Shown: positions 1 through 7,117, counted from the stretch's first letter. The stretch: DNA of 18,803 bases from an uncultured Helicobacter sp. (GCA_944325775.1 CALVBL010000028.1:1-18803); one strand, 5' to 3'. The notes: generated by a model not told the origin, from the sequence alone. Translations and numbers: made by a program.

Positions 1-1359
1 AGCTAAAGCCCTAGTGTGAGAATCTGTAAGCCCTGCCATAGCTATAAAAACCACCATCAAAGACGCATACAACGCCACGCCTATACTCTCGCTTCCTAGC
101 CTTAGGGTATTGAGCAGCCCTGCTCCTAAGCCCACATTTTCACCCTTTAGGCTTGATAGGGCAAGATTATCAATACCTCCAGCATGTAAGCCCATACCAC
201 AGCCGATAATAAAAAGGCTTAATATCATACAAACTATTTGCATACTTTCATTTTCAAGCAAAAGCGAGGCTAAAAGAGTAAAGATTCCCACACTCATCAT
301 AAGAGACATAATAAGGGCAAGTAGTCTAGAATTCACGCCTTTTGATAAAAGCTTACCCACTAAAAAGGGGCAAAAAAGCATAGGCGTGGTAAGACTTAGC
401 ATAAAAACGCCACTAAAAGAAGCTGAAAAGCTAAAAACAACTTGCAAAAAGGTAGGAAAATAAGTCAGCAATACCACGAAGCTAAAGCCAGAAATCACAG
501 CCACAAGGCTAAAACCAAAGAATGCTCTATTTTTCAGTAAGGCAAAGTCTAGCAAAGGCGTGTATCCTAAGCTATGCAAACGCTTTTGGTGCAGCACTAA
601 GGCTATACCACTTACTAGACTTATGAGAAAAATCGCCAAAGTTATAGAATCTAAGTGTGAAAGCCTCGTGATACTTAGCATTAAGCCAAAGATACAAAGC
701 ACAAAAAGTATAGCACCGCTATAATCAAAGCGGGATTTTACAGAGCTTTCTTCATTTTGTGTATCGTGGCTATCTTGTGGCAGCACTTTAGACAAAAGCA
801 ACACAAGGGCTAGGATAATAAAATGCAAAGCAAAGATAGCACGCCACGAAATGATGGCTTTACCAATAGCCATATCTTTGAAGCTGTCGATTAAAAGTCC
901 GCTTAGTGTGGGTCCTAAAGTAATGCCTAGCCCAGCGGTCGTGCCAAAGAAGGCAAAGGCTTTCAGTCGCTCTTTTTCATCAAAGCTTTTCACTAAGATA
1001 GCCGAACCACAGGCAAAGACACTCGCACCGCCAATACCAGCTACCGCCCTGCCAATATCTAGCATAATGAGTGAAGTCGCAAAGCTAGATACTAAAGAGC
1101 CTAGTAAAAATAAGCCTACGCCAAATCTTAATGCCCTAGTAGCACCAAATCTATCGCTAAAACTTCCCCAAATAAGCGTAAAACAGGCAAAGAAAAGATT
1201 AAAAGCATTGACTACCCATTGCAAAAGCGAAGCTTCATCGCCTAAATCTCTAGCGATGTAAGGCAAGGCTATGGCAGTGCCAGAAATGCTACTTGGCACG
1301 ACAAAGACGCTCAAGAGAATGGTGAGTAAGATGAGGGTTTTATGAGGTGTTGTTTGCAT
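1..1359 (-). CDS. MFS drug/proton antiporter, DHA2-like (3' end outside window)
   Basis: Inner-membrane secondary transporter expected to export drugs or other toxic small molecules against protons. The minus-strand frame is open from the ATG at 1359 to the window edge (453 codons, no stop), so the C-terminus is missing. MFS signatures are visible: a QWVVNAF segment near residue 47, motif A (GSFSDRFG, residues 65-72), a motif B-like GRAVAGIGGA around 103-112, and antiporter motif C (GTTAGLGITLGPTLSG, about 139-154). Many hydrophobic segments separated by short loops fit a 14-TM DHA2 protein, which is usually about 460-510 residues, so little is missing. An AAGGAG stands before the start. It carries only two copies of the AGATTCT/AGAATCT word common elsewhere and looks somewhat AT-richer than the genes downstream; recent acquisition is possible but unproven. 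The family is clear; the substrate cannot be read. Confidence 0.9.
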   Translation of the reverse strand, partial: MQTTPHKTLILLTILLSVFVVPSSISGTAIALPYIARDLGDEASLLQWVVNAFNLFFACFTLIWGSFSDRFGATRALRFGVGLFLLGSLVSSFATSLIMLDIGRAVAGIGGASVFACGSAILVKSFDEKERLKAFAFFGTTAGLGITLGPTLSGLLIDSFKDMAIGKAIISWRAIFALHFIILALVLLLSKVLPQDSHDTQNEESSVKSRFDYSGAILFVLCIFGLMLSITRLSHLDSITLAIFLISLVSGIALVLHQKRLHSLGYTPLLDFALLKNRAFFGFSLVAVISGFSFVVLLTYFPTFLQVVFSFSASFSGVFMLSLTTPMLFCPFLVGKLLSKGVNSRLLALIMSLMMSVGIFTLLASLLLENESMQIVCMILSLFIIGCGMGLHAGGIDNLALSSLKGENVGLGAGLLNTLRLGSESIGVALYASLMVVFIAMAGLTDSHTRALA

Positions 1360-1802
1360 AAGTGCTCCTTTATGTGTTTGTCTTGGCATTTTTGTCCTTT
1401 TTGGGTGGATTGGAATCAAGATTAATAAATATAATATTTTATATTATATTATAATAAAAGTCAAAACAAAAAATATTTGCGATATTTATCTAGCTTTTTA
1501 GCTACAAATGAAAGAAAACTTAAAGAGATAAAGTTTTGCTATAAAGGTGGTTTTGAAATTTTGCAATTAATATCACTTAATAATTATAAGATTTAAATTT
1601 CTTTTTTAACAAATTTTACCAAAAATCTATGAAGTCGCATAACACAATACAATAAGCCCTCTCATACTTGGTAAAAATAAAGTGAGTAAAATTAAGATAA
1701 AGTTAGATATGCAAAAGCCCTAATATAATTTCTGTATCATTTCTAAGCTAAAAATATTTGTAAAGTGTAAAATTTATCTTTAATTTTGTTTAAGTTAATA
1801 CA
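1360..1802. other. AT-rich intergenic region upstream of the MFS gene
   Basis: No credible gene was seen on either strand in these 443 bases; reading frames break after a few codons. The stretch is strongly AT-rich. It carries the leader and promoter of the minus-strand transporter and the downstream flank of the minus-strand small gene at 1803. A 9-bp inverted repeat, TTTTACCAA (1614-1622) and TTGGTAAAA (1668-1676), is separated by 45 bases; its meaning is unknown. Confidence 0.6.
1431..1447. promoter_or_regulatory. Perfect AT palindrome in the MFS gene leader (candidate operator/promoter)
   Basis: ATAATAT-TTT-ATATTAT is a perfect 7-bp inverted repeat with a 3-base spacer, about 70 bases upstream of the transporter start. 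On the minus strand the same stretch contains several TATAAT-like hexamers, so it could be the -10 region, a repressor site, or both. Drug-efflux genes are often controlled by a local TetR or MarR repressor, but no such gene is visible here. AT palindromes also arise by chance in such AT-rich DNA. Confidence 0.35.
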
Positions 1803-2159
1803 CTAATCCTTTTGCTTTATGTCCCAAAATTCCTCATCGTCCTTACTAATCTTGCGTAGAGGCATAAAATATATCCCAATATGCATACAAGCTTGATAGA
1901 TGATAAGAGAAAACACAAGCGTAAATAAGAGACCCTCACCCCAAAACACAAGAAAAAATACCGCAAAAATTGGCACAAAAACTACATCTAGCGGCAGCAA
2001 TCCATCAAAAAATGAGGTTTTGTATTTGGACTTATACCGTGCTTTGCAGTGCTTACACTCGACTATGCCTCCAGACATGACGCTTTGCCAAGTAGATAAG
2101 GTATCCCAAACCTTGTGCATATCATTACCACAATCCTCGCATTTTGCATGAAAGCCCAT
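1803..2159 (-). CDS. Small zinc-ribbon membrane protein, unknown function
   Basis: A 118-residue protein. The N-terminus has two CxxC pairs (C7/C10 and C35/C38) that could bind one zinc. Two closely spaced hydrophobic segments follow, about residues 53-75 and 78-98, and then a charged tail. The layout resembles the small bacterial CxxC-about 20-CxxC membrane proteins (the TIGR04104 type), although the spacing here is 24 residues; this is resemblance, not assignment. The start is supported by an AAGGAG a few bases upstream on the minus strand. The gene stands alone: a 443-base gap separates it from the transporter downstream, and a region with repeated TACACA/TGTGTA boxes lies upstream. A complementary plus-strand frame over 1900-2151 is a shadow. 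Function is unknown. Confidence 0.75.
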   Translation of the reverse strand: MGFHAKCEDCGNDMHKVWDTLSTWQSVMSGGIVECKHCKARYKSKYKTSFFDGLLPLDVVFVPIFAVFFLVFWGEGLLFTLVFSLIIYQACMHIGIYFMPLRKISKDDEEFWDIKQKD

Positions 2160-2210
2160 TATTATATTCTCCTTGTTTTTATAAAACTATCATTGTTTGA
2201 GCATTAAAGA

Positions 2211-2320
2211 ATTTACACACAAATCCTGTGTACGTAATTTCTCTAGCAAATCACTAATCTTCACATTTGGACTCACCTACACACATAATGTGTAAATCCC
2301 ACTCAAGCCATTTACAGTGT
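2211..2320. promoter_or_regulatory. Cluster of TACACA/TGTGTA inverted repeats
   Basis: The gap between the small minus-strand gene and the chemoreceptor remnant contains related half-sites. TACACA-N7-TGTGTA is at 2214-2232. ACACAT-A-ATGTGT is at 2281-2293. ATTTACACA (2211-2219) is repeated in inverse orientation as TGTGTAAAT (2289-2297). A weaker TTTACAGTGTA lies further on, near 2310-2320. Recurrence of one half-site in dyad arrangement fits a repressor or activator array controlling the divergent 1803-2159 gene, the plus-strand unit, or both. The regulator is unknown. Confidence 0.35.
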
Positions 2321-2357
2321 ACCATAAAACACCAATAGATTCTCATCATTTTTTTAC

Positions 2358-2371
2358 TTTTGTATTACAAT
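2358..2371 (+). promoter_or_regulatory. Candidate promoter in front of the chemoreceptor remnant
   Basis: TTTTGTATTACAAT contains a -10-like TACAAT at 2366-2371, 34 bases before the ATG at 2405, with a T-rich stretch upstream as in Campylobacterota promoters. The identical 14-mer occurs at 3208-3221 in front of tatB. An AAGGAT ribosome site is present between this box and the ATG. Confidence 0.4.
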
Positions 2372-2404
2372 TAATATTTATCCCAATTTATATCAAGGAT
2401 CAAT

Positions 2405-2825
2405 ATGTCAAATCAACCTCGCCCCCTCATCTGCTTTCACCCTAAGAAGCGTCAAAGCCAAGGATGTCGCGGATCAAACCAATCTCCTAGCTCTCAATGC
2501 CGCTATCGAAGCTGCGCGTGCAGGGGAGCATGGGCGTGGGTTTGCTGTGGTGGCAGATGAAGTGCGCAAACTCGCTGAATCCACCCAAAAGAGCCTAGCT
2601 CAAATCGAGGTAAGCGCGAACTCCCTAGCACAAAGCATTGTAGAAATGGGCGAAGTCGTCCAAAGCCAAACAAGCGCGATCACTCATATCAGTGAAGTGG
2701 GCGCGAATATGGCTCAAAGCGCGCAGGCAAATCTAGTAATCATCGAGCAAACGCAAGCAACAAGTGGCGAGATCGATGAAATCGCCAAAAATATCAAAGA
2801 TACGATAGAAAAGAAAAAATTCTAA
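2405..2825 (+). pseudogene. Remnant of a methyl-accepting chemotaxis protein
   Basis: From about 2460 the frame ending at 2825 encodes the hallmark hairpin tip of chemoreceptor signalling domains (DQTNLLALNAAIEAARAGEH, then GRGFAVVADEVRKLAE). It continues as heptad-rich helix (SLAQIEV through ISEVGANMAQSAQANL) and ends in a lysine-rich tail, IEKKKF. The sensory domain, membrane segments, HAMP domain and N-terminal helix of the hairpin are all absent. An ATG with an upstream AAGGAT at 2405 looks like a native start, but its frame differs from the chemoreceptor frame and stops after about 51 codons. The first in-frame ATG (2547) lies inside the conserved tip and lacks a ribosome site. The simplest reading is a deleted and frameshifted tlp/mcp gene keeping its promoter and 3' end. 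Alternatives are a silent recombination donor or an assembly artefact. Confidence 0.82.
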
Positions 2826-2947
2826 TTTGTTGTGTTTTTGCATGTCATAAACCCAAGCTCACCATGCTACGCGAGTAAGTAATGGATTTGTAAAACCCAA
2901 GTAAGGCTTTGCTAGATTCTAAAAATGAGTTTATAAGCAGGAGTTAA

Positions 2948-2973
2948 GCAGAATCTAAGGCTTTAGATTCTGC
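2948..2973. terminator. Perfect 11-bp hairpin made of two inverted AGATTCT words
   Basis: GCAGAATCTAA, a GGCT loop and TTAGATTCTGC form an 11-bp perfect stem, extendable by one A-T pair. It lies about 120 bases after the chemoreceptor stop. No T-run follows on either strand, so it is not a textbook intrinsic terminator; it could end transcription weakly, stabilise a 3' end, or simply be two inverted copies of the abundant heptamer. Confidence 0.4.
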
Positions 2974-3207
2974 TATTAATACAGACAAAAATCAAAGAAA
3001 ATAGATTCTGTGCGAGGAGAACACCTTTTTCTTTTACAAAAACAAGACATTTTGTGAATCTAGGAAATATTCGTGAGTGGAATTCTTAGAAATTAAAGAG
3101 CAAAAGACTTCAAAAAGTATAGAAAGCAAAGCAACAGAGACCTAAGAAATGAACACACAAAACCTAGTTTCTTGCGAAATTCCAACCAAACTCCCTTTTT
3201 TAAAGTT

Positions 3208-3221
3208 TTTTGTATTACAAT
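3208..3221 (+). promoter_or_regulatory. Candidate tatB operon promoter
   Basis: TTTTGTATTACAAT with a TACAAT -10 box at 3216-3221, preceded by a T-rich block. Transcription would start near 3228, leaving a leader of about 50 bases before the tatB start at 3278. The same 14-mer precedes the chemoreceptor remnant at 2358. Confidence 0.45.
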
Positions 3222-3277
3222 CTCACAATCCTTTTAACGTTGTTTTTGGCGATAGATTCTTTCAGGGAAGGCATAGA

Positions 3278-3856
3278 ATGTTTGGCGTGGGTATTTTTGA
3301 GATTGTGGTGATTTTGGTGGTGGCAGTGATTTTTTTGGGTCCAGATAAGCTACCACAGGCTATCGTGGATATCACGAAATTCCTGCGCGCGGTCAAGAAG
3401 ACTATCAATGATGCCAAAGATACCTTTGATAAGGAAGTGCAGATAAGCGAACTAAAAAAAGAAGCCCTAGAGTATAAAAAGCTCTTTGAGGACAATGTCA
3501 ATGCTGCAAAAAGCGAGGTGGATTCACTCACAAAAGATTTAGAGTTCAAAGAGCTAAGCAACCTCTCGCTCAATAACCCCACCAATCAGCCTATCCCCAC
3601 GCACCCACAAAAAAGTGCAGAATCTCGCGCCTTAGAATCCCTCAACTTCCAAAGTGCGCAAATAGACGCAGAGCTCCAAGAATCACGCGATCGGGATTCA
3701 CACCCAGAGATTCAGTCAAGTGATGAGGAGCATACACACAGCGCGCTTAATGCGACAAATCAAGATATACGCCAAGATTCACAAAGCCCACAAAGCGAGT
3801 TCGCACACTCCAACACGATCGATACCAACCCCACCAACGCACCCAAAGGAGCCTAA
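3278..3856 (+). CDS. tatB: Sec-independent (twin-arginine) translocase subunit TatB
   Basis: TatB partners TatC in the inner-membrane receptor that binds twin-arginine signal peptides of folded proteins before TatA pores form. The protein opens MFGVGIFEIVVILVVAVIFL, a single N-terminal membrane segment, followed by the GPDKLP hinge characteristic of TatA/TatB. An amphipathic helix comes next (ITKFLRAVKKTINDAK), then a long charged, Ser/Gln-rich tail. At 192 residues it is in the normal TatB range and longer than TatA; adjacency to tatC supports TatB. The ATG at 3278 is preferred over the upstream in-frame ATG at 3149: family homology begins exactly here, and a GGGAAGG lies about 7 bases upstream. 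The stop is 3 bases before tatC. It is first in an operon continuing through rsmG. Confidence 0.95.
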   Translation: MFGVGIFEIVVILVVAVIFLGPDKLPQAIVDITKFLRAVKKTINDAKDTFDKEVQISELKKEALEYKKLFEDNVNAAKSEVDSLTKDLEFKELSNLSLNNPTNQPIPTHPQKSAESRALESLNFQSAQIDAELQESRDRDSHPEIQSSDEEHTHSALNATNQDIRQDSQSPQSEFAHSNTIDTNPTNAPKGA

Positions 3857-3859
3857 GCG

Positions 3860-4660
3860 ATGTTTGAAGACCTAAAACCTCATTTGCAAGATTTACGCAA
3901 GCGACTCATCATCTCCGTGGCGGTGCTGGTGGTGAGCTTTGGGATATGTTTTAACTTTTGGGGTGTGATCTTTGACTGGGTCGCTGCGCCCATCAATAGC
4001 GCGCTAGAGAATGAATCTATCAAAGCCCACTTAGCCGCCCTCACGATATTAGAAAACATCTTTGTCGCGCTCAAAGTCGCGTTTTTCGCCGCGCTTGTGG
4101 TGTCTATGCCTATCATTTTTTGGCAGTTTTGGCTTTTTATCGCGCCGGGCTTGTATAAGCACGAGAAAAAAATCGTCCTGCCATTTGTGGCATTTGCAAG
4201 CGTGATGTTTGCGTGTGGTGTGGGCTTTGCGTATTATGTCGTGCTGCCTGTGGTGATTGAGAATGTCCTGCTTTTTGGGAGTGATAAGTTTGAGGGGAGT
4301 TTGAGTGCGGAGAATTATGTGATGTTTTTCACGCGCCTTGTGGTGGGCTTTGGGATCGCGTTTGAGCTACCTGTGCTAAGCTATTTTTTGGCTAAGGTGG
4401 GTATGATCACAGATAAAAGTCTCAAAAACTTCTTTAAATACGCGGTGGTTATTATCTTTATCATCGCGGCGATCATCACACCTCCTGATGTGCTCTCGCA
4501 GGTGTTTTTAGCAATCCCCCTTGTGGGGCTCTATGGGCTTTCTATCATCATCGCACGCTTTGTCAATCCCGCGCCCAAGGAGATACCAGAGGATTTAGAA
4601 GATTCAGAGGATTCACAAGCGCAAACAGGCAAGTCCAACGCCCCAATCCAAAATCCCTAG
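3860..4660 (+). CDS. tatC: Sec-independent protein translocase TatC
   Basis: TatC is the six-span inner-membrane core of the twin-arginine translocase and recognises the RR signal peptide. The 266-residue protein begins MFEDLKPHLQDLRKRL, the conserved cytosolic H..(E/D)LR.R motif. It also contains FWQFWLFIAPGLYKHEKK before the third segment, a GFGIAFELPV segment and the hallmark IITPPDVLSQ near residues 204-214. Six hydrophobic stretches are visible and length is typical. The acidic tail after about residue 240 is variable in the family. An AAGGAG within the last codons of tatB sits about 9 bases before the ATG, so translation is probably coupled to tatB. queA begins 4 bases after its stop. 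No tatA is in the window; it must lie elsewhere. Confidence 0.97.
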   Translation: MFEDLKPHLQDLRKRLIISVAVLVVSFGICFNFWGVIFDWVAAPINSALENESIKAHLAALTILENIFVALKVAFFAALVVSMPIIFWQFWLFIAPGLYKHEKKIVLPFVAFASVMFACGVGFAYYVVLPVVIENVLLFGSDKFEGSLSAENYVMFFTRLVVGFGIAFELPVLSYFLAKVGMITDKSLKNFFKYAVVIIFIIAAIITPPDVLSQVFLAIPLVGLYGLSIIIARFVNPAPKEIPEDLEDSEDSQAQTGKSNAPIQNP

Positions 4661-4664
4661 TCTG

Positions 4665-5765
4665 ATGCACACCCACACTCTCCCAAATGACTTTAACCTC
4701 TGCGGCTATGACTATGCCCTGCCCCAAGAGCTCATCGCCATGCACCCCACGCACCCACGTCGCGATGGACGGCTACTCGTGTATCATCGTGATAGCGCCC
4801 ACATTGAGCATAGGCATTTTCGGGATTTTTGTGATGTTGTGCCACGGGATTACACGCTGGTGTGCAATGATACCAAAGTGCTCAAGGCACGACTATATGC
4901 GCACAAAGTGAGCAATGAAGCGCGCGATGAGAATCTAAGAGAGATTTTGTTTCACACAACCCATATGAGAGGCGAATCTAGCGAAACATCTAGCACAAAG
5001 TTTGTGGTGCAAATACGCGGTAGGGTTAAGCAGGGCGCAGTGTTTAGAATCCATGATACTGCCAAGCGTCCCACGCGCTTTTGTATGCGGGTGCTAGAGC
5101 TTTTGGATAATGGTATGCGCGTGGTGGAGTTTGAGAGTGCAGATTCTAGCGCACCATTGGAGATAGGCGCGGTGTATGCAATGCTAGAATCTTGCGGACA
5201 CACACCCCTGCCACCTTATATCAAGCGCGAGGATACACTTGCAGATAGCCTAGATTATCAAAGCGTATTTGCAAGCAATGCAGGGGCAGTCGCTGCGCCC
5301 ACGGCGAGCCTACACTTTAGTAAGGAGGATTTCGCGCGCATTCGGGCGTTGTATGAAGTGTGCTTCGTAACTCTGCATGTGGGAGCGGGGACATTTGCCA
5401 ATGTGCAATCCCAAGACATACGCACCCATAATATGCATTCTGAATCTTACGCACTCACGCCACAAGCACGCGATGTGATCACCGGAGATGCCAAGCTGCT
5501 GTGTATTGGCACGACTGCGGCGCGTGTGGTGGAGTATTTCTGGCGCGTGAGAGAATCTCAAGGCTTGTGCGATTTGTTCCTACATCCGGGCAATGTGCCT
5601 CAAAGAATGGACGCGCTTTTGACCAACTTCCATTTCCCCAAAAGCACCTTGCTAATGCTTGTGAGCGCGTTTGTGGGACGTGAAGAGGTGATGAGAATCT
5701 ATGAGTGTGCCATCGCGCATAAGTATAGGTTTTTTTCCTATGGCGATGGTATGCTGATACTCTAA
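4665..5765 (+). CDS. queA: S-adenosylmethionine:tRNA ribosyltransferase-isomerase
   Basis: Cytosolic enzyme that transfers and rearranges the ribosyl part of SAM onto preQ1 in the anticodon of GUN tRNAs, giving epoxyqueuosine. Family signatures: YDYALPQELIAMHP near residue 15, the NDTKVLKARL strand (68-77), VAAPTASLHF (209-218; most relatives have Gly where Ser215 is), HVGAGTF (238-244), and LLTNFHFPKSTLLMLVSAFVG near the end, closing with YGDGMLIL. At 366 residues it is slightly longer than E. coli QueA, with an insertion around 84-112. No clear ribosome site precedes the ATG, which lies 4 bases after the tatC stop, so coupling is likely. The place in a tatBC-queA-rsmG operon matches the order I recall from H. 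pylori. Confidence 0.96.
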   Translation: MHTHTLPNDFNLCGYDYALPQELIAMHPTHPRRDGRLLVYHRDSAHIEHRHFRDFCDVVPRDYTLVCNDTKVLKARLYAHKVSNEARDENLREILFHTTHMRGESSETSSTKFVVQIRGRVKQGAVFRIHDTAKRPTRFCMRVLELLDNGMRVVEFESADSSAPLEIGAVYAMLESCGHTPLPPYIKREDTLADSLDYQSVFASNAGAVAAPTASLHFSKEDFARIRALYEVCFVTLHVGAGTFANVQSQDIRTHNMHSESYALTPQARDVITGDAKLLCIGTTAARVVEYFWRVRESQGLCDLFLHPGNVPQRMDALLTNFHFPKSTLLMLVSAFVGREEVMRIYECAIAHKYRFFSYGDGMLIL

Positions 5766-5774
5766 GGAGACGCG

Positions 5775-6389
5775 ATGTGCGAGAGAGATACGATAGGGAT
5801 AATGGCTGATGTGCAGGAGTATTGTCTGGGGCTTGGGATTGCCCTAAGCGATGAGGGGATAAACAAGCTAGGTGTGTATGCCACCAAGCTCTTAGAGTGG
5901 AATAAGATTCACAATCTTAGCGGAGCGAGCACGCTAGATTCGCTCAAAGAAAACATCATCGATTCGCTCTATCCCTTGCGTTTTGTGGATAGTTTCACAA
6001 GCTGTCTGGATATAGGGAGTGGCGGGGGATTCCCAGCGATTGTGCTATCCATCGCGCTGCCACAGGTGCGATTTATCCTCACAGAGCCTAGGGCGAAACG
6101 CTTTGCGTTTTTGCAACATATCATCGCACAGCTTGAGCTAAGCAACGCGAAGGTGTTCGCATCGCGGATCCAAGAGATCCCCATCGCAGAGGTCAATAAC
6201 ATCGATCTCATCACTTCAAGGGCAGTGATGAGTGCGGAGGAGATCATGCACTATGGACACAAATTTTTAAGCCATAATGGGCATTATTTGCTTTTTAAAG
6301 GATCAAATTTCAAAAAAGAAATGCCCATTATGAGCATTGAAGAGTGTTTTAGCCGAAATGATAGAATCTACTTTTATAAAAAGGGGTGA
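5775..6389 (+). CDS. rsmG: 16S rRNA (guanine-527-N7)-methyltransferase
   Basis: RsmG (GidB) methylates N7 of G527 in the 530 loop of 16S rRNA using SAM; its loss is linked to low-level streptomycin resistance in several bacteria. The 204-residue protein shows LLEWNKIHNLSG (39-50), the SAM-binding glycine loop CLDIGSGGGFP (77-87), FILTEPRAKRFAFLQ (100-114) and DLITSRAV. Family length is about 180-210 residues. The start at 5775 is backed by AAGGAG about 5 bases upstream, overlapping the end of queA; an internal ATG nine codons later is possible but lacks such a site. The next gene follows after 3 bases. Confidence 0.95.
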   Translation: MCERDTIGIMADVQEYCLGLGIALSDEGINKLGVYATKLLEWNKIHNLSGASTLDSLKENIIDSLYPLRFVDSFTSCLDIGSGGGFPAIVLSIALPQVRFILTEPRAKRFAFLQHIIAQLELSNAKVFASRIQEIPIAEVNNIDLITSRAVMSAEEIMHYGHKFLSHNGHYLLFKGSNFKKEMPIMSIEECFSRNDRIYFYKKG

Positions 6390-6392
6390 GAG

Positions 6393-6620
6393 ATGAAATT
6401 TTTGATTATTATCGTGGCACTTTTTGTGGTGGTGTGGTTTTTGCTACTGCGCCCGAGTTTGAGCTCTAGCGCGTCCAAAGCCTCGCGCAAATCACGCAAA
6501 GACCTGCCAAGCGAGATTATGCGAGAGTGCTGTGTGTGCGGGGTATTTGTCTCCGAACGCGAGGGAATGCGAGTGGGCGAGAAGTTTTTTTGCTCCAAAG
6601 AATGCAGGGCTAAGGGGTAG
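6393..6620 (+). CDS. Small one-TM protein with Cys zinc motif (PP0621-like)
   Basis: A 75-residue protein with one N-terminal membrane segment (MKFLIIIVALFVVVWFLLL), a basic Ser/Lys/Arg linker and a C-terminal cysteine module: C46 and C47, C49, then FCSKEC (C67 and C71). The pattern CxxCG, about 17 residues, CSxxC fits a small treble-clef-like zinc site and matches the PP0621-type proteins of proteobacteria, which have no established function. A GGGGTG just inside the end of rsmG serves as ribosome site, and the gene is packed within the operon (3 bases after rsmG, 3 bases before the next gene). An envelope or redox role can be suspected from the anchor and cysteines but is not shown. Confidence 0.8.
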   Translation: MKFLIIIVALFVVVWFLLLRPSLSSSASKASRKSRKDLPSEIMRECCVCGVFVSEREGMRVGEKFFCSKECRAKG

Positions 6621-6623
6621 GCG

Positions 6624-7013
6624 ATGATCATCTTTGGCTATGAGCATTTGAGTGCGCCTAGATTCCGACATATCCGCACGATTAAGGAGGTTGCGACAAG
6701 CAGGAATGATGAGATCGTGTGGTTTTATGCGCGTGAGGATAGAGAGCTTGCGCTGCTAAAGCATTGCGTGACATGCGAGATACCTTGTGCAGTGTGGGTG
6801 GAGGAGATCGTGGAGTTTATGCTGTGCGCGAGCTGCAAGCCCACCTATCTCATTATAGAATCTAGCCCAACACTCTATCAAGGGATCGCTGAAAATTATA
6901 TGCTAGATTCTAAAGTGCTGTGTGTCATCACGCACAAGGAGCAAATTGCCGATCTAGCGCAAGATGGCGTAGATGGCGTGATTTTTAGCTCGTGGCTTGG
7001 ACTTACGCGATGA
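6624..7013 (+). CDS. Hypothetical Cys-rich protein at the end of the tatB operon
   Basis: A 129-residue soluble-looking protein that I do not recognise. There is no signal peptide or membrane segment. It opens with MIIFGYEHLSAPRF and has six cysteines, five of them as CxxCxxxC (48, 51, 55) and CxxC (68, 71). These could hold a metal or be redox active, or lie buried in an alpha/beta fold, since alternating segments (EIVWFY, YLIIES, KVLCVIT) look like parallel strands of a Rossmann-type layout. Only 3 bases separate it from the preceding gene and the frame has normal codon use with AGATTCT words, so it is real. H. pylori has an uncharacterised gene of similar size at the equivalent place, as I recall. 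It is the last gene of the operon. Confidence 0.7.
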   Translation: MIIFGYEHLSAPRFRHIRTIKEVATSRNDEIVWFYAREDRELALLKHCVTCEIPCAVWVEEIVEFMLCASCKPTYLIIESSPTLYQGIAENYMLDSKVLCVITHKEQIADLAQDGVDGVIFSSWLGLTR

Positions 7014-7099
7014 ATGCGAGAAATTTAGATTTAGAAATTTATTGTTTATGCACTCATTTAAAGTGTGCAAACCGATATTTCCAAAACCTTAAGATTCTA

Positions 7100-7117
7100 A
7101 AAGTAACATAAAGTAAC
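7100..7117 (+). repeat. Tandem AAAGTAAC repeat with 10-base period
   Basis: AAAGTAAC occurs at 7100-7107 and again at 7110-7117, one helical turn apart, about 170 bases upstream of the likely porin -10 box. Same-face direct repeats of this sort often bind response regulators. It is a candidate regulator site for the porin gene; the protein is unknown. Confidence 0.35.

Larger units (their letters stand above)
2826..3277. other. Intergenic region between chemoreceptor remnant and tatB
   Basis: About 450 bases without a convincing gene. It holds four copies of the AGATTCT/AGAATCT word within 2914-3009, two of them forming a perfect hairpin (2948-2973), and the tatB promoter. The tatB frame is open upstream to an ATG at 3149, but the extra 43 residues have no family resemblance and no ribosome site, so the 5' part is treated as non-coding. 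Confidence 0.6.

Noticed and set aside
110..1261. Plus-strand frames of 117 and 136 codons at 110-463 and 851-1261
   Set aside because: They lie antisense to the transporter gene, whose frame has clear MFS motifs; the plus-strand products are low-complexity Lys/Ser/Pro-rich.
3149..3277. Possible 43-residue N-terminal extension of TatB from the ATG at 3149
   Set aside because: TatB homology begins exactly at 3278, which has its own ribosome site; the extension has none, and a TACAAT promoter lies inside it.
7011..7025. TGA end of the 129-residue gene as a selenocysteine codon
   Set aside because: The frame closes again with TAG after four codons and no SECIS-like hairpin follows.
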